Origin: Brachionus rotundiformis | Lineage: Eukaryota > Rotifera > Eurotatoria > Ploima > Brachionidae | Reading direction: 5' to 3' | Assembly (NCBI GenBank): GCA_016802295.1 | Contig: JAESIW010000020.1 | Span: 4,441,710 to 4,505,709, forward strand | Length of the DNA: 64,000 nucleotides | Shown: one piece after another, positions 11,401-24,625 of the stretch | Layout of the letters: every line of letters begins with the position of its first letter | Numbering within the stretch: position 1 is the first letter of the stretch | The notes under the pieces: model-generated | What the model was told of the DNA's origin: nothing | Seen by the model: the letters and a program-made list of their open reading frames with translations, nothing else | Databases searched by the model: none | Translations under genes and position numbers: made by a program

Positions 11401-14400
11401 TTTGCACAACTACGGGATAATTCACCGCGATTTAAAGCCTGACAACTTGCTCATAACTTCACTTGGTCATATTAAGCTCACTGACTTTGGACTGTCCAAA
11501 ATCGGTCTCATGAACTTGACAACTAATTTCTATGAAGACGATGATTTCATGCGCGATCTCTACTGCAAAGAATTCAATGATAAACAAATATGTGGAACAC
11601 CGCAGTACCTGGCACCAGAGGTAACAAATGAATAAATAACTAAATAAATTTTGAAAACAATCTCAAGAACTAATCCAAATTTTATTTAGGTTATACTAAG
11701 ACAAAGCTATGGAAAAACAGTTGATTGGTGGTCAATGGGTGTTATTTTGTATGAATTTTTTACAAGTATAGCTCCATTTAATGGCAATACACCTGAAGAG
11801 CTGTTTTCAAACGTGATAAATGGTGAAATTTGTTGGCCAGATGAAGATGACGAAATAATCCTAATTACAGATGATGCCAAAAACTTGATCATTAGTTTGT
11901 TGACTCATGATCCAATGAAGAGACTTGGTGCAAACGGAGCAATCGAGATAAAACAACATCCATTCTTCAATTTCCTTGATTGGAACAATCTTTTGCGAAT
12001 TAAAGCAGAGTTCATACCACAACTTGACGGTCCAGATGACACTAGCTATTTTGACACTCGATCTGAACGCTATAATCATGACACCATATCGAAAAATAGT
12101 CTTAATCATCAGTCATCATTTCTTTCTTTGCCAGTAGAAGAGCCTTTATATAAAATGAATCCACCGACTAATTTGAACAGAGTCAATTCTAATGAAGATA
12201 AAATTTTAACTGAACTGCTAAACAAGAACTTAATGGTTAGTGAAACAGATAATAAAGATGAAATTAATAGTGAAGATGACACAGATAATGAATTATTTGC
12301 CAGTTTTTCGTCATGTTCATCAAAATTTAGACTAAGTTCTATTTCTAACAATAATTCTCCAATTCTTTTTACTAATGACTCAGCAAATAGTACTTGTCTA
12401 AATGTGGAACTTGGTTCCAGTAAGAGCATTAATTCTATAAACAATCCCGGTCTTTTAAAAACAGTAAACTCATCATCTAAAAGTAATTTATTTGATGACA
12501 AATTGAAAATGCCAAAATATGGTTCACTTCCATTAGAAGCTGAAACAGCTTGCTCAAGTAAAACCAAATCAAGCACTAAAAAGAATGATCTTAAATTAGA
12601 CTCTTTTTTGTCAAATACATCTACAATTATTGAACAAAATCATTTAAAAAATCAATCGTCGATCGAAACAACAAAATCTACCTTTACTACTCCTGTCGCC
12701 ACTCCAACTACACCAACTACAACTAACAACAAATTAAAGAATTTTCTTCAACCAGTTCAACCTAAAAATTCCAATCTAATTACTTTAATATCAAAGTCTA
12801 GCAAAGATAAGGAAGCAAATTCTACAAAAAAATCTCCTATCTTAAGCCAAAATCAAACCAAAACAGAACAATCAGCTTCAAAAAATTCAAATTGTAAACT
12901 AAATCGATGGTTTTCATCTTTTGTTCCAAACAGCTCGAAAACTCTCACATCCAATACAGTTAAAAAAGAAAATAACAACAGCAGCATGTCAAAGAATAAT
13001 CAATCAAATAAAACAAATTTAAAGCCCAAAGATCAATTTAAAAGTAAGCTCATCCAATTTCTATTTAATTTTTAGAAAAAAGTAAATAATTTAAAATTGA
13101 GTTTTTTTTTCTTCATTATCTTGATTTTTATTTATAATTAAACGAATAAAAATAATTTAAATGAATTTAAAAAATTAAAATTTGATTAAGAACTTTGATT
13201 ATGAACCAGTTTTTAAGTAACTCTACGCACTGAAAGCACCATCATTTATTGTATATTAATTTTTCAAAATTAATATTAATTTTACTATATATAATTTTTG
13301 TTTTAATTTTGAAAAGAAAGATTACCAGGGTCCTTATAAATGTACAAGATTTTTGTGTAAAGTTGAAAAATAAATATTCTTAGCTGATTTTACAATACTA
13401 ATTTTTTTTCCTTATACTCTCATTGTGGAGCATTGGGTAATCATCACTCAAGTCGATTATTTTCCTTCACCCTTGATTCTTCCCATGTCATTCCCATTTC
13501 GGTGAGCTCTTTCGTGATTGTTTACCTTTATGTTATTACTGGCTGTTTTCTTTACCTTTCTTCGCCTTTGAGGTATCCATTGTAGAGCTTTGTTTAGTAT
13601 TCGTATTCTTTTGCACTTACATTCACTCATTAACTCTGACTTTGTTCTTCTGTATAGCTCATCGTTCAGCAATGTTTCAGGCCAGTTAAAATCTTTCTCA
13701 GACTACCAGTGTGGAAGGTTTTTAGGCTTTTTATTCTTCTCTGCGACTCCTTAACCAATTTCGATCATATTATTTAAATCCTCTCATAGTCATTCCAAAG
13801 GCACACGTTCAATCTCTTTCAAGTTATTTCTCTCACTTTCTTCCCGAATCACATGTCCTGTCCATCTGAGACATTTTCTTAACATGCTCTCCATTGTTGC
13901 CGTCTAGAGGTCCAAGCATGCGTACCATGTAGTTTTCTTGGACTCACGGTAATCTTCAAGATCTTTGCTTTAATTCTGGAGCTGATCGAAGCATGATTAC
14001 AATTTTGATGTAACTTTTAAAATCTCAAAGGTTCCAATCCTTCTTCGAATGTACTTGATTTGCCAAATATGTTTACCAGGCTTCCATTTCTTTATAATGA
14101 TTTAAAAGATAAATTAAAAAATTTATTTAAATTTATTTAAAAATTTAATTTTTATTTTATTAGATTTTACCGTAATGCCTTGCCCCCTAATGCGGCATTT
14201 ATCTTCAGAATTCTGGATTTTAATGCAAGCATTTAACCCACTTTTTTTTCCAGATACGCTGCGACTAAAAATGCTGCAGTTAATGTCAAAATTTTGGTAT
14301 AAATGCCGCATTAAATATGTAAAAAATAATAAAAATTTTTCATTATTAATTTTTATTTTTATTATTTTTATTTTTTTAATTTTTATCATTTTTTACATAT

Positions 14401-15889
14401 TTTTTACTTATTTAATGCAGCATTTAAACCAAAATTTTGACATTAGCTGCAGCATTTTTAGTCGCAGCGTATCTGGAAAAAAAAGGGGGTTAAATGCAGC
14501 ATTAAAATTCAGAATTCTGGTTTAAAGTGCAATGCATTAGGGGGCAAGGCATTACAGTAAATTAATTGACAACTTTTGGACTCAAATTTTATTATTTAGA
14601 ATAATTAAAAATAATTAAAACTGTCTTTACAAAAATATTTTTTATTAAAATTAAATATATTCTTTAAAGAACCAATTTTAAATACACCAACTTCAAATAG
14701 AGTTTTAAACAAAACAACAAAGCCAAGTATTAACAGTTACCACAACCAACAGAATATTTCAGCAAATAATATCAAAAACCAAATACAAACCTATCAACCA
14801 TTCAATCAATATTCTTACGCTCAAATAAGACCTGAATTTAATGATTTTTCTCCATTAATGGAAATGATCGATCTTGGTACCAAAAGCCCTATAATAACTG
14901 TCAAAAGAAGCTCGCGTGGATTTGGATTTGTAATAAGAGCTATAAAAGTGTTCTACGGTGATTCAGATTTTTATACTATTCAACACTTGGTGGTTCAAAT
15001 AGATCAACAAGGACCAGCATTCGCAAGTGGTCTAAAAATAAATGATATAATTACTCATGTAAATAATGAAATTGTTTGTGGTAAAATGCATTCAGAAATT
15101 GTTCAACTTATGATGGCAAGTGTGAACAATACTCTTAATCTAAAAACAGTTCCATTTAATCAAACCAACATTAAAACAGGCGGAAGAAAAAGATCACCAT
15201 CACAAAACAGACTCGCTGGAGCCTACACACCGCTACATTTTCAACAATTGGGCTACAATGTCACACCCAAAGATTTAAACAACCATAAAACACTGGCGAA
15301 TTCATCCATGATTTATAACTTCCAACACTGTCTTCCGTATGAAAGCCAAATTTTTTGTAACCCTATACATTCGACTTATAATCTTGTGTCCAATCCAAGC
15401 ACCAGAAACAGCTCGACTTCCTCGCTTGTTTCAACTTCGAGCCGAAGAAGTCTTGGGGCTAGTGTAAATGACTTGTATCCGCATAATAATGGTGGTTTAT
15501 TACAAGCGACCTATCAAGCCCAAAATTTTGTGCCGCCATTTCTTCCCCCTCACGTCCCTCACCCTCTACATGTAAATAATTCACAGACTTTTGTCGCCCC
15601 ATGTCAACCAGTAACCCAAGAGCGGAAGAAAGTTCCATGTTTGCGTCGTAAATTAAGTGAACGCTATGCTAATGCGCACAAAAGCGAACTACAGCGGCAA
15701 TACCAAATTCAGAATCAAACTCATCATTCTTCATCATCTTCTTCTTCGTCTTCTTCTTTAAATAACTCTTTTAATATTAAACAAAAAGTTAATTTATCTC
15801 CAAAAGTTAGTCAAACTAATGTAGCATTTCCAAAAAAAGAAACCGAAGGAAGTTTTAAAAAAATAGAAAAAAAATATAAAATAGTGTAA
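8475..15889 (+). CDS. MAST: Microtubule-associated Ser/Thr kinase, paralogue A (MAST family)
   Basis: Nine exons: 8475-8681, 8872-8894, 8948-9429, 9488-9805, 9868-9982, 10054-10842 (10048 is an alternative acceptor), 11098-11620, 11690-13043 and 14670-15889. All phases agree, giving about 1,676 residues. MAST kinases are AGC kinases with an N-terminal DUF1908 helical domain and a PDZ domain. Here DUF1908 is about residues 392-560 (A-R-L-L-E-C-I-E-F-D-P). The kinase, about 634-915, has N-G-A-Y-G glycine loop, F-A-M-K-K-I lysine, H-R-D-L-K-P-D-N, D-F-G-L-S-K and G-T-P-Q-Y-L-A-P-E. The AGC tail reads D-D-T-S-Y-F-D-T-R-S-E-R-Y, and the PDZ is about 1340-1435 (F-G-F-V-I-R-A-I-K-V). The segment R-R-W-S-L-A-S before DUF1908 is also MAST-typical. 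GTPEY is changed to GTPQY. The protein ends about 270 residues earlier than copy B, and the 23-nt exon 2 is a microexon. The last intron (13044-14669) holds a LINE fragment and a MITE. Confidence 0.93.
10091..12081 (+). repeat. Near-identical tract shared with MAST-B (copy 1, gene-conversion candidate)
   Basis: This stretch matches 26328-28318 base for base at a constant offset of 16,237, with six differences by eye: 10300, 11658, 11863, 11941, 11968 and 12061. It covers DUF1908, the kinase and both enclosed introns (10843-11097 and 11621-11689). The five exonic differences are all silent. Identity stops abruptly at both ends, where the flanking exons are strongly diverged. Confidence 0.92.
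13430..14060 (-). mobile_element. Decayed non-LTR retrotransposon fragment (reverse transcriptase C-terminal region)
   Basis: The minus strand reads, in broken frames, L-L-N-D-E-L-Y-R-R-T-K-S-E, then I-R-I-L-N-K-A-L-Q-W-I-P-Q-R-R-R-K-V, and upstream L-R-W-T-G-H-V-I-R. This is the usual tail of LINE reverse transcriptases (ELYRRT..., R-x-L-x-W-x-G-H-x-x-R, RRRKVGRP). Only 13457-13672 is open, and the rest carries stops and frameshifts. It lies inside the last intron of MAST-A, opposite in strand, and its base composition is visibly richer in G+C than the surroundings. Confidence 0.7.
14168..14559. mobile_element. Foldback MITE with TA target duplication, in MAST-A intron
   Basis: The two halves are inverted copies of each other. 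The left end TACCGTAATGCCTTGCCCCC at 14168 pairs with its near-exact reverse complement ending at 14559, and homology continues inward for over 150 bp on each side (shared blocks around the CCAGATACGCTGCGACTAAA core). The centre, about 14335-14395, is AT-rich. Flanking TA dinucleotides and a C-[CA]-GTAA start resemble Tc1/pogo-type elements. There is no transposase, so this is a non-autonomous element. An open frame within it (14175-14525) is a by-product of the palindrome. Confidence 0.85.
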
Positions 15890-16962
15890 AAAATGAATGT
15901 TAGTTTTATTCTTTTTGTTCTGGACAAGTTTAATTTGTGAGAAGTGATTTTACTTAGGAATTTTCAAAAAATTGAAATTTATTTAGAGTTTATATTATCT
16001 TTTTTTTTCCTTTATTTATTTTTTGTGATTGCATGATATTAAATAGAAATTCCAATTATAAATGACATTTACTTTATTTGAATTTATTTTTTTAGACTTG
16101 ATCATTTTTGGATCAATTCTTTTTGAAACTTAAATTTAAAATAAAAAGGTTTATTTTTCTAGTATCAAAGTTTTGCCAAATGTATATCTAAAGATCTAAA
16201 GTCTAAGATCTAAAGAACAAATCTTTGGATAACTTATTTAAAACTAAATACACAAATGTAGTTTATTTTTTTAATTTTTTTTTCTAAATAAAAGTTTTAA
16301 TTTTATATTCATTTTTATTTGTTTTTGAATTTATTTATATGATTTATTTTTGATAATTTTTAATGAGCTTTTTTTCAAATATTTGTTCTTAAACTTTTAT
16401 CTAAAATATTTAAATAAATTAAAAAGACAGTTTATTCAAAAAATATTTAGAATTTAAATCGTTTTAATTAAAAAGGATTATTTAAATTACCTCAAAATTA
16501 GATAGTTCAATATTGAATAGAACAAATTTATTTTTTAAATTTTTGAAGATTAAATTTTATATCTCATTTTGATGAAATCAAAAAATAAATAAAAGCCAAG
16601 TCTTAATTACTCAAATTTTTATTCCAAACATCTTTGGTAAATAAAATCTTGCCACCAAGTTTATTAAGTATCTATCAACTTTTTAGTTTGGTGATTACTA
16701 ATGAATACATTTTAAATTAAAAAAAAGGATTATTTTAATAAATATTTACCAAACTTTTTCTTACTAACTAATAATTAAATACTGAAATAATTAAAAATTT
16801 TCCTTTATTAAATTTTTTTTGATTCAAATTTAATTTTAAATATATGAAAATGAAAATAATTCGATTTAATTAATAAAATTAGATAATATAAATTTTTATT
16901 TGTATTTTAAAATTTTTATTAAAGAATAAAATATGGAAATTTTATCAAAAATTCTAAAATAA
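15890..16962. other. Intergenic AT-rich DNA between convergent MAST-A and PSMD5
   Basis: 3' flanks of two convergent genes. It is composed of long A and T runs and several AATAAA-like words on both strands (usable as polyadenylation signals, though such words are expected by chance here). No further feature seen. Confidence 0.5.
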
Positions 16963-18777
16963 TTAAACGCTTTCAAATGCTACACTGGATTCACCTCTAG
17001 CCCAAAAAGCTCCCTCATTGACATAATGTTTTAACTTTTCGTAAGTTACATCACCAATTATGTTAACTAAAGCAGGATTTGACTCTAAATTAACTACCAT
17101 AAGTTTTATCATTTCCAGTTTTGATTCTAAACTTGGCTTATCTAATTCGATGGATCTGTTTAATAAATAACCATCGAGAAAAGTCTCCTCACAATTAAAT
17201 TTGTTCGGTGTGAACAAATTTCGCAGACCCCATTCTGTTTGACTTAATGCCTTAAAATAAAAATGAGCTGATTTTCGGTTTTCGGTAAAAGGTTCTTTTG
17301 CATAGCACAAACAAAGATTAAAAAAATTTTCATGTGAAATTAAAGATGTGACATGATCATAAATTTCTTTCGACATTTGGATCCATTCTGAAGTTATCCA
17401 GTGGGAATTTTTCCATTTAATATCGGCTTCGTCACAGTCAAGCAAAGAGGAATCTGGCGAGAATAGTTCACATAGACATCTAAGAGCATTTGTTTTAATT
17501 CTATCATTTATACAATTTTTTGTTATCCACAAAAGCCTATCCAACAGCTGCAAAAAATCTACTTTATAATTTTCTAAAGTAAATTTTTTGACCAAATTGT
17601 TTTCAAAAAGATAGCAAAATGTTTCTATGACAAAGCTTACATTTTCCGAATGTTTGACCACATTTTCATTCAGAACCATCTGAAATAAATATGTAAAAAA
17701 AGTTGGAAAATGATCTTTGATTTCTTGTGGTCTCTCTTTGGTCACATGAGCAAACAGCTTGACTATCGAGGGCAACAAAAGAGCTTTTTCAGAGTCAGAC
17801 GAAGCGCTTAAATAATTTATCAAATTTTTCAAGTATCCACACTTAAGAGCATAGTAATATCCGTGTGCCGGTATCACTAAATCTCCTAAAAGCTCGATAC
17901 AATTTAGCTGACTGAGTATATCAGATGTTTCATTTAAAAAATGATTTATATGTTTGCTTAAATTATATTTTTCCTCAGATATGCTCATCAAATGATTGTC
18001 CGATATGGATCCGAGACGAATAAACATCTCCATAATGCGGAAATAGAGAATTGTACTTTGGTTGGAAATATTGGTTAGAGTGTCCAAAAAAACTTGATTA
18101 TCATCAAATACTGAACATGTGAATACATGGACTTTTCTTTGATCTTCTTGAAATTTGGCCTCAATTTTATTCAGGCGAACTGTCAAAAAACATACAAAAT
18201 CAGAAAAAATATTTGAATAGCTTGGAGCTGTATTTGCGATTTGCTGTGCAAAATTGACTAAAAGCTTTTTTAGCTTGGACACTAGATTCTCTCGAGATTG
18301 ATAACTGGATCCAATATTTGTCCAATCTGTTAAAGTAATATTTGTTTAATTGTTTTTTTCTATATTTGCTTACTTACCAAGCTGTTTGGTAAATTCTAGA
18401 AAGAACTTCACACAAATATGTTTCACTTTTTCATCTGCGTTTTGGGACAGTATAAAAATTACTTGGTCATAGAAAGAGTTAACTAGATCGTTAAGAGATT
18501 TAAAAGTGTGAAATATTTTTTCAATAATATCATATGCTTCTGGGTAGTCAACTATTCCACCTGATTCTTCGAGATTTTTTGTCCAAATGTTGAGTGAAAA
18601 CAATGTTTCAAAGTTTGAACAGTTGTCTACAAAAAATTCCCTTATTTCCTCATTTGTCATTTGGTTAAAAATAAAATGTTTGGCATTAGAAAGAACTTCA
18701 GATTTTTGTTTGAATGAGCTGGCCGATAGGACACTCTCAAATAGTTCGATGAGCTTAGCACTTTTTTGCGAAGTCAT
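16963..18777 (-). CDS. PSMD5: 26S proteasome non-ATPase regulatory subunit 5 (assembly chaperone S5b)
   Basis: Two exons, 18777-18378 and 18326-16963, joined in phase 1 across a 51-bp intron with a GTAAGT donor, giving 587 residues (vertebrate PSMD5 is about 500). PSMD5 is a HEAT/armadillo-like chaperone that binds the Rpt1-Rpt2-Rpn1 module during assembly of the 19S regulatory particle, in cytosol and nucleus. The C-terminus is diagnostic: Q-T-E-W-G-L-R-N-L-F, then L-L-N-R-S-I-E-L-D-K and Y-E-K-L-K-H-Y-V-N-E-G-A-F, matching the family's xxPW, V-D-R-S-V-E-x-D-K and YLRLRTYLSEGPYY blocks. A further match is G-D-L-V-I-P-A-H-G-Y-Y-Y in the middle. The N-terminal exon is poorly conserved, as usual for the family. 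It lies between the two MAST paralogues on the opposite strand. Confidence 0.85.
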
Positions 18778-21700
18778 TTTTTAATGTTAAGATTAGAAAG
18801 TTTTTGATTTGGAATAAAGAATTCAGTAGAAATTCTTTCTATCCTTTTATAAGGGTCTATATTAAGATATTTAAATAATTTATTTATAAATTTTGGAGTT
18901 GAATTAAAATAATTTTTGTTTTGCTATGTAATATAGTAAAATTATTTTTATTTATTTTTTTTTATTATTTCATTTAAGGCTCTTAAAAATTCAACAATTT
19001 TTTATAAACCATTATAGTTCTTAAATAGTGATTTCTAAACTTAAGACAATCCTATTTTAGAATTAAATTAATTTAAATTAAATGCGATAAGTATATATTT
19101 ATACGGATTCAGTTAAACAGATTTAAAACTTTTGTTAATGGATTTTTAATGTTTCATTTAAGATTTAATTGAACAAAATAATAAGCGCTAGGTCTAGAAC
19201 GAAGGCGTATATAAAAGAAATTTTATACAACTGGTCAAATTATATTAATTTGTTTGGAAACTCTTTTATTTTGATTCCTTAACAAATAATCAAATATCGA
19301 TTTCTATTTTTTATTAAATTCGAAATACATCTTTAAAGGATTTCATTTCAAGCGAGAGAACAATTGTTTGGGGAAATTGTTAGGATTATTTTTAAAGTTT
19401 AAAATAAACACTTATAGTTTAAAATTGCCTTTATATATTTTTTCAAATGAATATTGATTTGAGCTAACTCTTAATTTGAATAAGATTGCTAGTTCAGAAC
19501 CAAAATTCGTAGTATGTTTTTTTGGATAAAGAAGGAATAAATAAATTCTTAAAGCCTTATCAAATTTAGATTAACAAAATTTTATTCACTTATTTTTAAT
19601 GGATTCAACATGTCTTTAATCAATATTTTTCTCATTTTAATTAACATGGCCTATTTGATCAAAATAATTTTCAGAACTCATTTAGTTCATGGTTTTTTCT
19701 TCAGACCCTTTTAAGTCGGTTTTATTTTTTTTTAATTTATATTAATAAATCAGCTGATAGCCAATTTTTATTTTAAAAAGCCTATGAGGAAACAAGTTGG
19801 ATATTTTAGGATTTTTTTCAAATTATATGGCTCATTTTTAATATACTTATCTTATATAAAAATGACTTATCATCAAAAAAATAATTATTTAGAGCAGATT
19901 TTTTCATTTAACATATTTTCCGAATAAATTTTTCCACGAATGGACAAAATAAAGTTTAATTACGGCTAACAATAACTAAATGAGTTATTTAGTTACACTT
20001 TATGAAAATAAAATAATTCAGATTATTATTTTAGAGTTTTCTAAGGTTTTAAACTGCTTGGCAGTGATAAAGAACAATTATTTTGAAAGGACCCATCAGC
20101 TTGATGAATTTTCTGCATCAATACAAAATAATGTACTTAATAAAGCACATTAATCAAGACAGAAAGAGTTCCTAAACAGTTTGTACTCCAAAAAATTTAG
20201 GTCGACTAGGATTAATTTATCTTTTTTCAAAAAAATAAAAATCGTTATTTATTTAAAATAGATTAAATTGAAAAGTTATAAAGTCAACCGGTACATTTTA
20301 ATTTATTGAATTTTAATAAAAATTCAGAATATAATTAGAGACAAATATTCAGAATAATCAAACTGTCAATCGTTTTTTATTAATTTTATGCCAAATGTCA
20401 GAACTTATTCCCAAAATTAACAGGCTAGTAAGCAATAATTTAATGCTTTTTATGATAGGTTTCAGTTTAATTATCAACTAATAATTGAATATTTAATATT
20501 TAATCTAGAAATTGAACTTGAAATTTCATTTAGCGATTTATTATTAATTCAATCATATTTAATTTCATTAAAAGCTTTAAAAATTTCTCATTTACAAAAC
20601 ATGAGACCGAATTGGATAAATATCTATATTATTTTACAGTCTTATATAATTTACGTCAAAAAATTTTTTATCAGATCCATTCTTTAAGAATATATATTAA
20701 TTTCTGAAATATTCCATTTTCAGGAATAAATTAGGAATTTTTTAATTAAAATTTTCAATCACACCTAGTATATATTATAGGTGTTCAAAATACAATCTTT
20801 ATATAAAAAGTATTATTTAGGTCATTTATTTTTTATTTTTTGATTGAACAAATTTCAATCTTTTCGTTTAGATAAAGATAAATATTTTTATTTAGATAGC
20901 GTTTTTTTTTGCTTTCAAATTTAGATAAGAAAATATTTGCTGATATTAAACTTAAAGAAACGTGAGTTTGGGTAAGGATAATTTTCTGCCTAAATTTAAA
21001 AAAATAAAAAACGAATAATAAAAGCTAATCGTGATTTTTTTGGTCTTATGATCTTAATGTATTTTTTAAAAATTCAAGTTTCATTTAGTTTACAAATTAT
21101 ATTTACCATTAATGAAATAAAATGGCAAAATAATTCATATATTTTGAAATGGTTTCAAAAGTAAGATCTTAATTGTCTTATTCTAATTGACTTAATTTGT
21201 AGTTATTTTGGCAATTTTCAAATAACCAAATTTCTTATGAATACAATTAAGTATACTAATTAGGCTAGCATATTTTCTGAAATTTATTTTTCATTAGCAA
21301 CAACTTTTTTTTACAATTTTCTCCTAGTTGTCGAAAAACTTCAAGATAATTTTTTTTCAATTTCAGAAAATATATTAAGAAGGCTATTAGCAATACTAAA
21401 ATCAGGACAAAATTTCATTGAATTTGTTATTTAAAAAGCTTTTTTAATTATGAACTTAATTCAATATTAAGCTTTTTTACTAGGACTAGCCAAGAAAAAA
21501 ATTTTGATTGACAAAGACCTTATAAAATGTCAATTTCTAAAAAAATTATTAGATAAAATTAGGTCGTGAATCGATTTTTTATGCTAAACAATGGTATTAG
21601 TTTATTTTAAATCTGAATTAAATAAATTTTTAAGGAAATAATTTAGATTTTTGCATTGGTATTAAAAATTTTCGATTATCAAAAATTAATGCTGATTGCT

Positions 21701-24625
21701 AAATCACTAAATTTTTATTAATTATAAGAAAGAGCTTCATCAAGGACTGTTAATAGTAGGACAAATTGATATTATTTAGGTTTTGAAATTAAAGCTTTCT
21801 TAAAGCTGTAAAAAGATCATAATTTAAGAAAAAAGTTCAAAATTTAATTTTCAAATTTAAAAATACTTTTGGATATTATTGAAATTTTTCCTTAGTAAAA
21901 TCGTTACTAGATTTTAGTTTTTAAATAATTAACTTTATTCTATTAAATTCCTAGATCAAGCTCACTTAAACACTTAAATTTTTGTAAAAAATTTAAATGT
22001 TCTAATTAGTTAATAGTTTAATGTTATTTATTTTGTCTTCAAGTGCATGTTTTTTATCGTATTGGTTTTAGTAGTAAACTGCTGACTTAAAAATGTTTAT
22101 AAAAATCTTTTCTCACGACCTATTTGTTAATGCTCTAGTTAAGAAAATGAATTGAATATTTTTATGGGACACAAGTAGTGCTTAAATGTCCCTGTGTCAT
22201 TTAGTTAATCAAGTCTTAAGTTTAAAAAGCTGAATTTATCTTAACATCAAGTAACAGTATTTAAGTATACAACAAACAAACATCAAAGTTTTAATTATTC
22301 ATTCTAGATTCAATGATCAAAGTAGGTTTTTTTATTGGTTTTAGTTGCATTAAAATTGCTTCAAATGATTAATATTTGAATAATACTTTAGGAAAAAATA
22401 GATGAATATTATTGTTTTATTTAGAATATTTCAATTTTTTTAAAACTAAAGAGCTTTCTATCATCAAACGAAAAAACTTTTAATTTTTATTTTTGAATTT
22501 ACTTGCTAAACTAATCTATAGATCAAAAATTTGTGTGTGATTTTAGTCTTGAAAATATTTTCCAGAATCCTTTTACTTTATTTTTACCAAAATTTGACAA
22601 AATTCAAAATTTGTCATCTATTTGCATAATACTTTTATGTCTTTCTCAAGTATTTCTTGATTTAATATAGAAAAAAAATATTCAAATTTAAGAAAAATTT
22701 CAGTTTTGTTCAAGCTAATAAATTTTTATAATTAGAAATTTAATCAAAATCTAAACCCAAAAAGTGATATCACGAAATAATTTTTTCTGTATTGAAATGG
22801 TTTATTTGTAATTGTGCTCAATCGATTGACGCCCATTCAAAAATCGATTAAATATCTAGAGATTGCTCTACCTCCGGATGATTAGCTAATAAGAACTTTT
22901 TTGAATTTAGACTCAGTCCTTTATTTTAAAGGCTAATTGATTGAGACCAATATAATAAACAGGAATTTGAACTGAACAATTTTTAGTAAAATTTTTTTTA
23001 GTTTGAACAATCGAAGCTTTTAAAATTAGGATTTGTATTAGGTAAATCCCAGAGAAAAATTAAAATTTTGATATTATATATGTTTTTTTTTATATTTTTT
23101 AGTCTTATTTAAGACCTTTGTTGTTAGTTATTTTTTTACAATTTTTCAAATTAATTTAAGATTATAGAACTAATACTTTTATCTAAAATTTATTTACTTC
23201 AAGCTGATAGAATAAACTTCTATCGGAAAACTGATGGAATTTAGATTCTCACAAGATTAACTCGTGATTTTTTTAATCAAAGTAATATATTAAGTTTAAA
23301 AATCTTTAAGTACAAATTTCAGTAATGATTTATTATTGCTAATTTTATTAAATCCCTTGGTATTAATAGTTTTATGTTTTTAGGGAAAATTTTGACATTG
23401 AAGTCAAGTCCTAATTTAAAAAAAATATAAAATAACTAATTTTTAAAGTTATGCAATTTAAATTTTTATGCTATTTTTTTAAGCTCGAATCGACAATGAA
23501 TTTATTCTAAACAGAGTAATTGCTTTCTTAATTTCTGGTAAGAAAAATAACTTAAGCTGAAAAAAGCCTTGAGCAAAGCTTCAAGACTAAAAATAGTACA
23601 GCTATTTCAAACTGCTGCCTCGGTGGGTTTTGATGATGTTGTTTTTAGCATATTTAAATGAAAACTGTGTAAACTAAGAATATAACTTTGGTTCTGTTAA
23701 TGAAATTTATAACATCATCATCAGAAAACTTGTATACTCATTGATATATATTAAAATTTTATATAAACTTGATATCACAATTTTCCAGGGCTACAGCTAT
23801 AGAAAAAGTTCTGCTTACTTTGATTTAGAGCTTTCTTAAATCTTAAATCTTAGATTTTAAATCAATGAATCATAGTTATAAGCAGGCAATTTTTTCAAAT
23901 TGAGATTTTAGCTATTACCAAGCCTTTTAGCAATTATTTTTATTATAAGAGATAATCAATAGACTTTTAAAGTCTAATTGAGCATGGTAATAAAAATAAA
24001 CAATGATTCTATCTAAAATAAATTATATTCTAAATTTAGACTAATAAAGATTGGGTACCAGTTAAGTTAAGATGCACCTCAAAACACAATCAAATAGCTT
24101 AAAGAGTTTTTTTATTTAAATTTTTGACAACTTGATATCCATCAGACACTTGGTTATAAATTTGAAAAATTTTAATCGCAAATTTTTTAAACATATGAGC
24201 CATTGTTAAAAAATTTGCATTAATGCATAATTTATGCTATAGCACAAGAATCTATACAAGCTAAATCTAAAACCAAATGTTAATGATTTTAAAGTTGAAG
24301 TTATTTCTCTATGTTTTTCTATGTTTTCGTGTTAAATGCTTGATATATAAGTGCTTTGAACACAAATAAACCAATTTATTTGGAAAGCACTTGGTCAAAA
24401 TTTCGAACCATTATTTTTTTTTTATAGAAGTGTTTCCATTTATAAGGAAAGATCAAATTTAAATATAAAAATTATAATTTTTGTTTCAGATATCCATCCT
24501 AGATGATTTAATATTGTCGAAGCATTAACTCTTGGTCCCAGGATCCGGTTGAATTTGGAAAAATGACAGTTTTGTGATCTATTAGAATCCAAATTTTAAC
24601 AAGAATTCTTGAATAAATTTGAATA
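18778..24625. other. Long AT-rich intergenic region between PSMD5 and MAST-B
   Basis: 5.8 kb separating two divergently transcribed genes, with stops in every frame throughout. I found no coding exon, transposon end, tRNA or tandem array. Untranslated first exons and promoters of both neighbours are presumably here. A MAST-A-like upstream sequence was not obvious by eye, unlike the coding tract. Confidence 0.5.

Noticed and set aside
14175..14525. Open frames on both strands (116 and 88 codons) around 14123-14525
   Set aside because: They fall inside the palindromic MITE and mirror each other. Composition is A/T runs translated as Ile/Lys/Phe.
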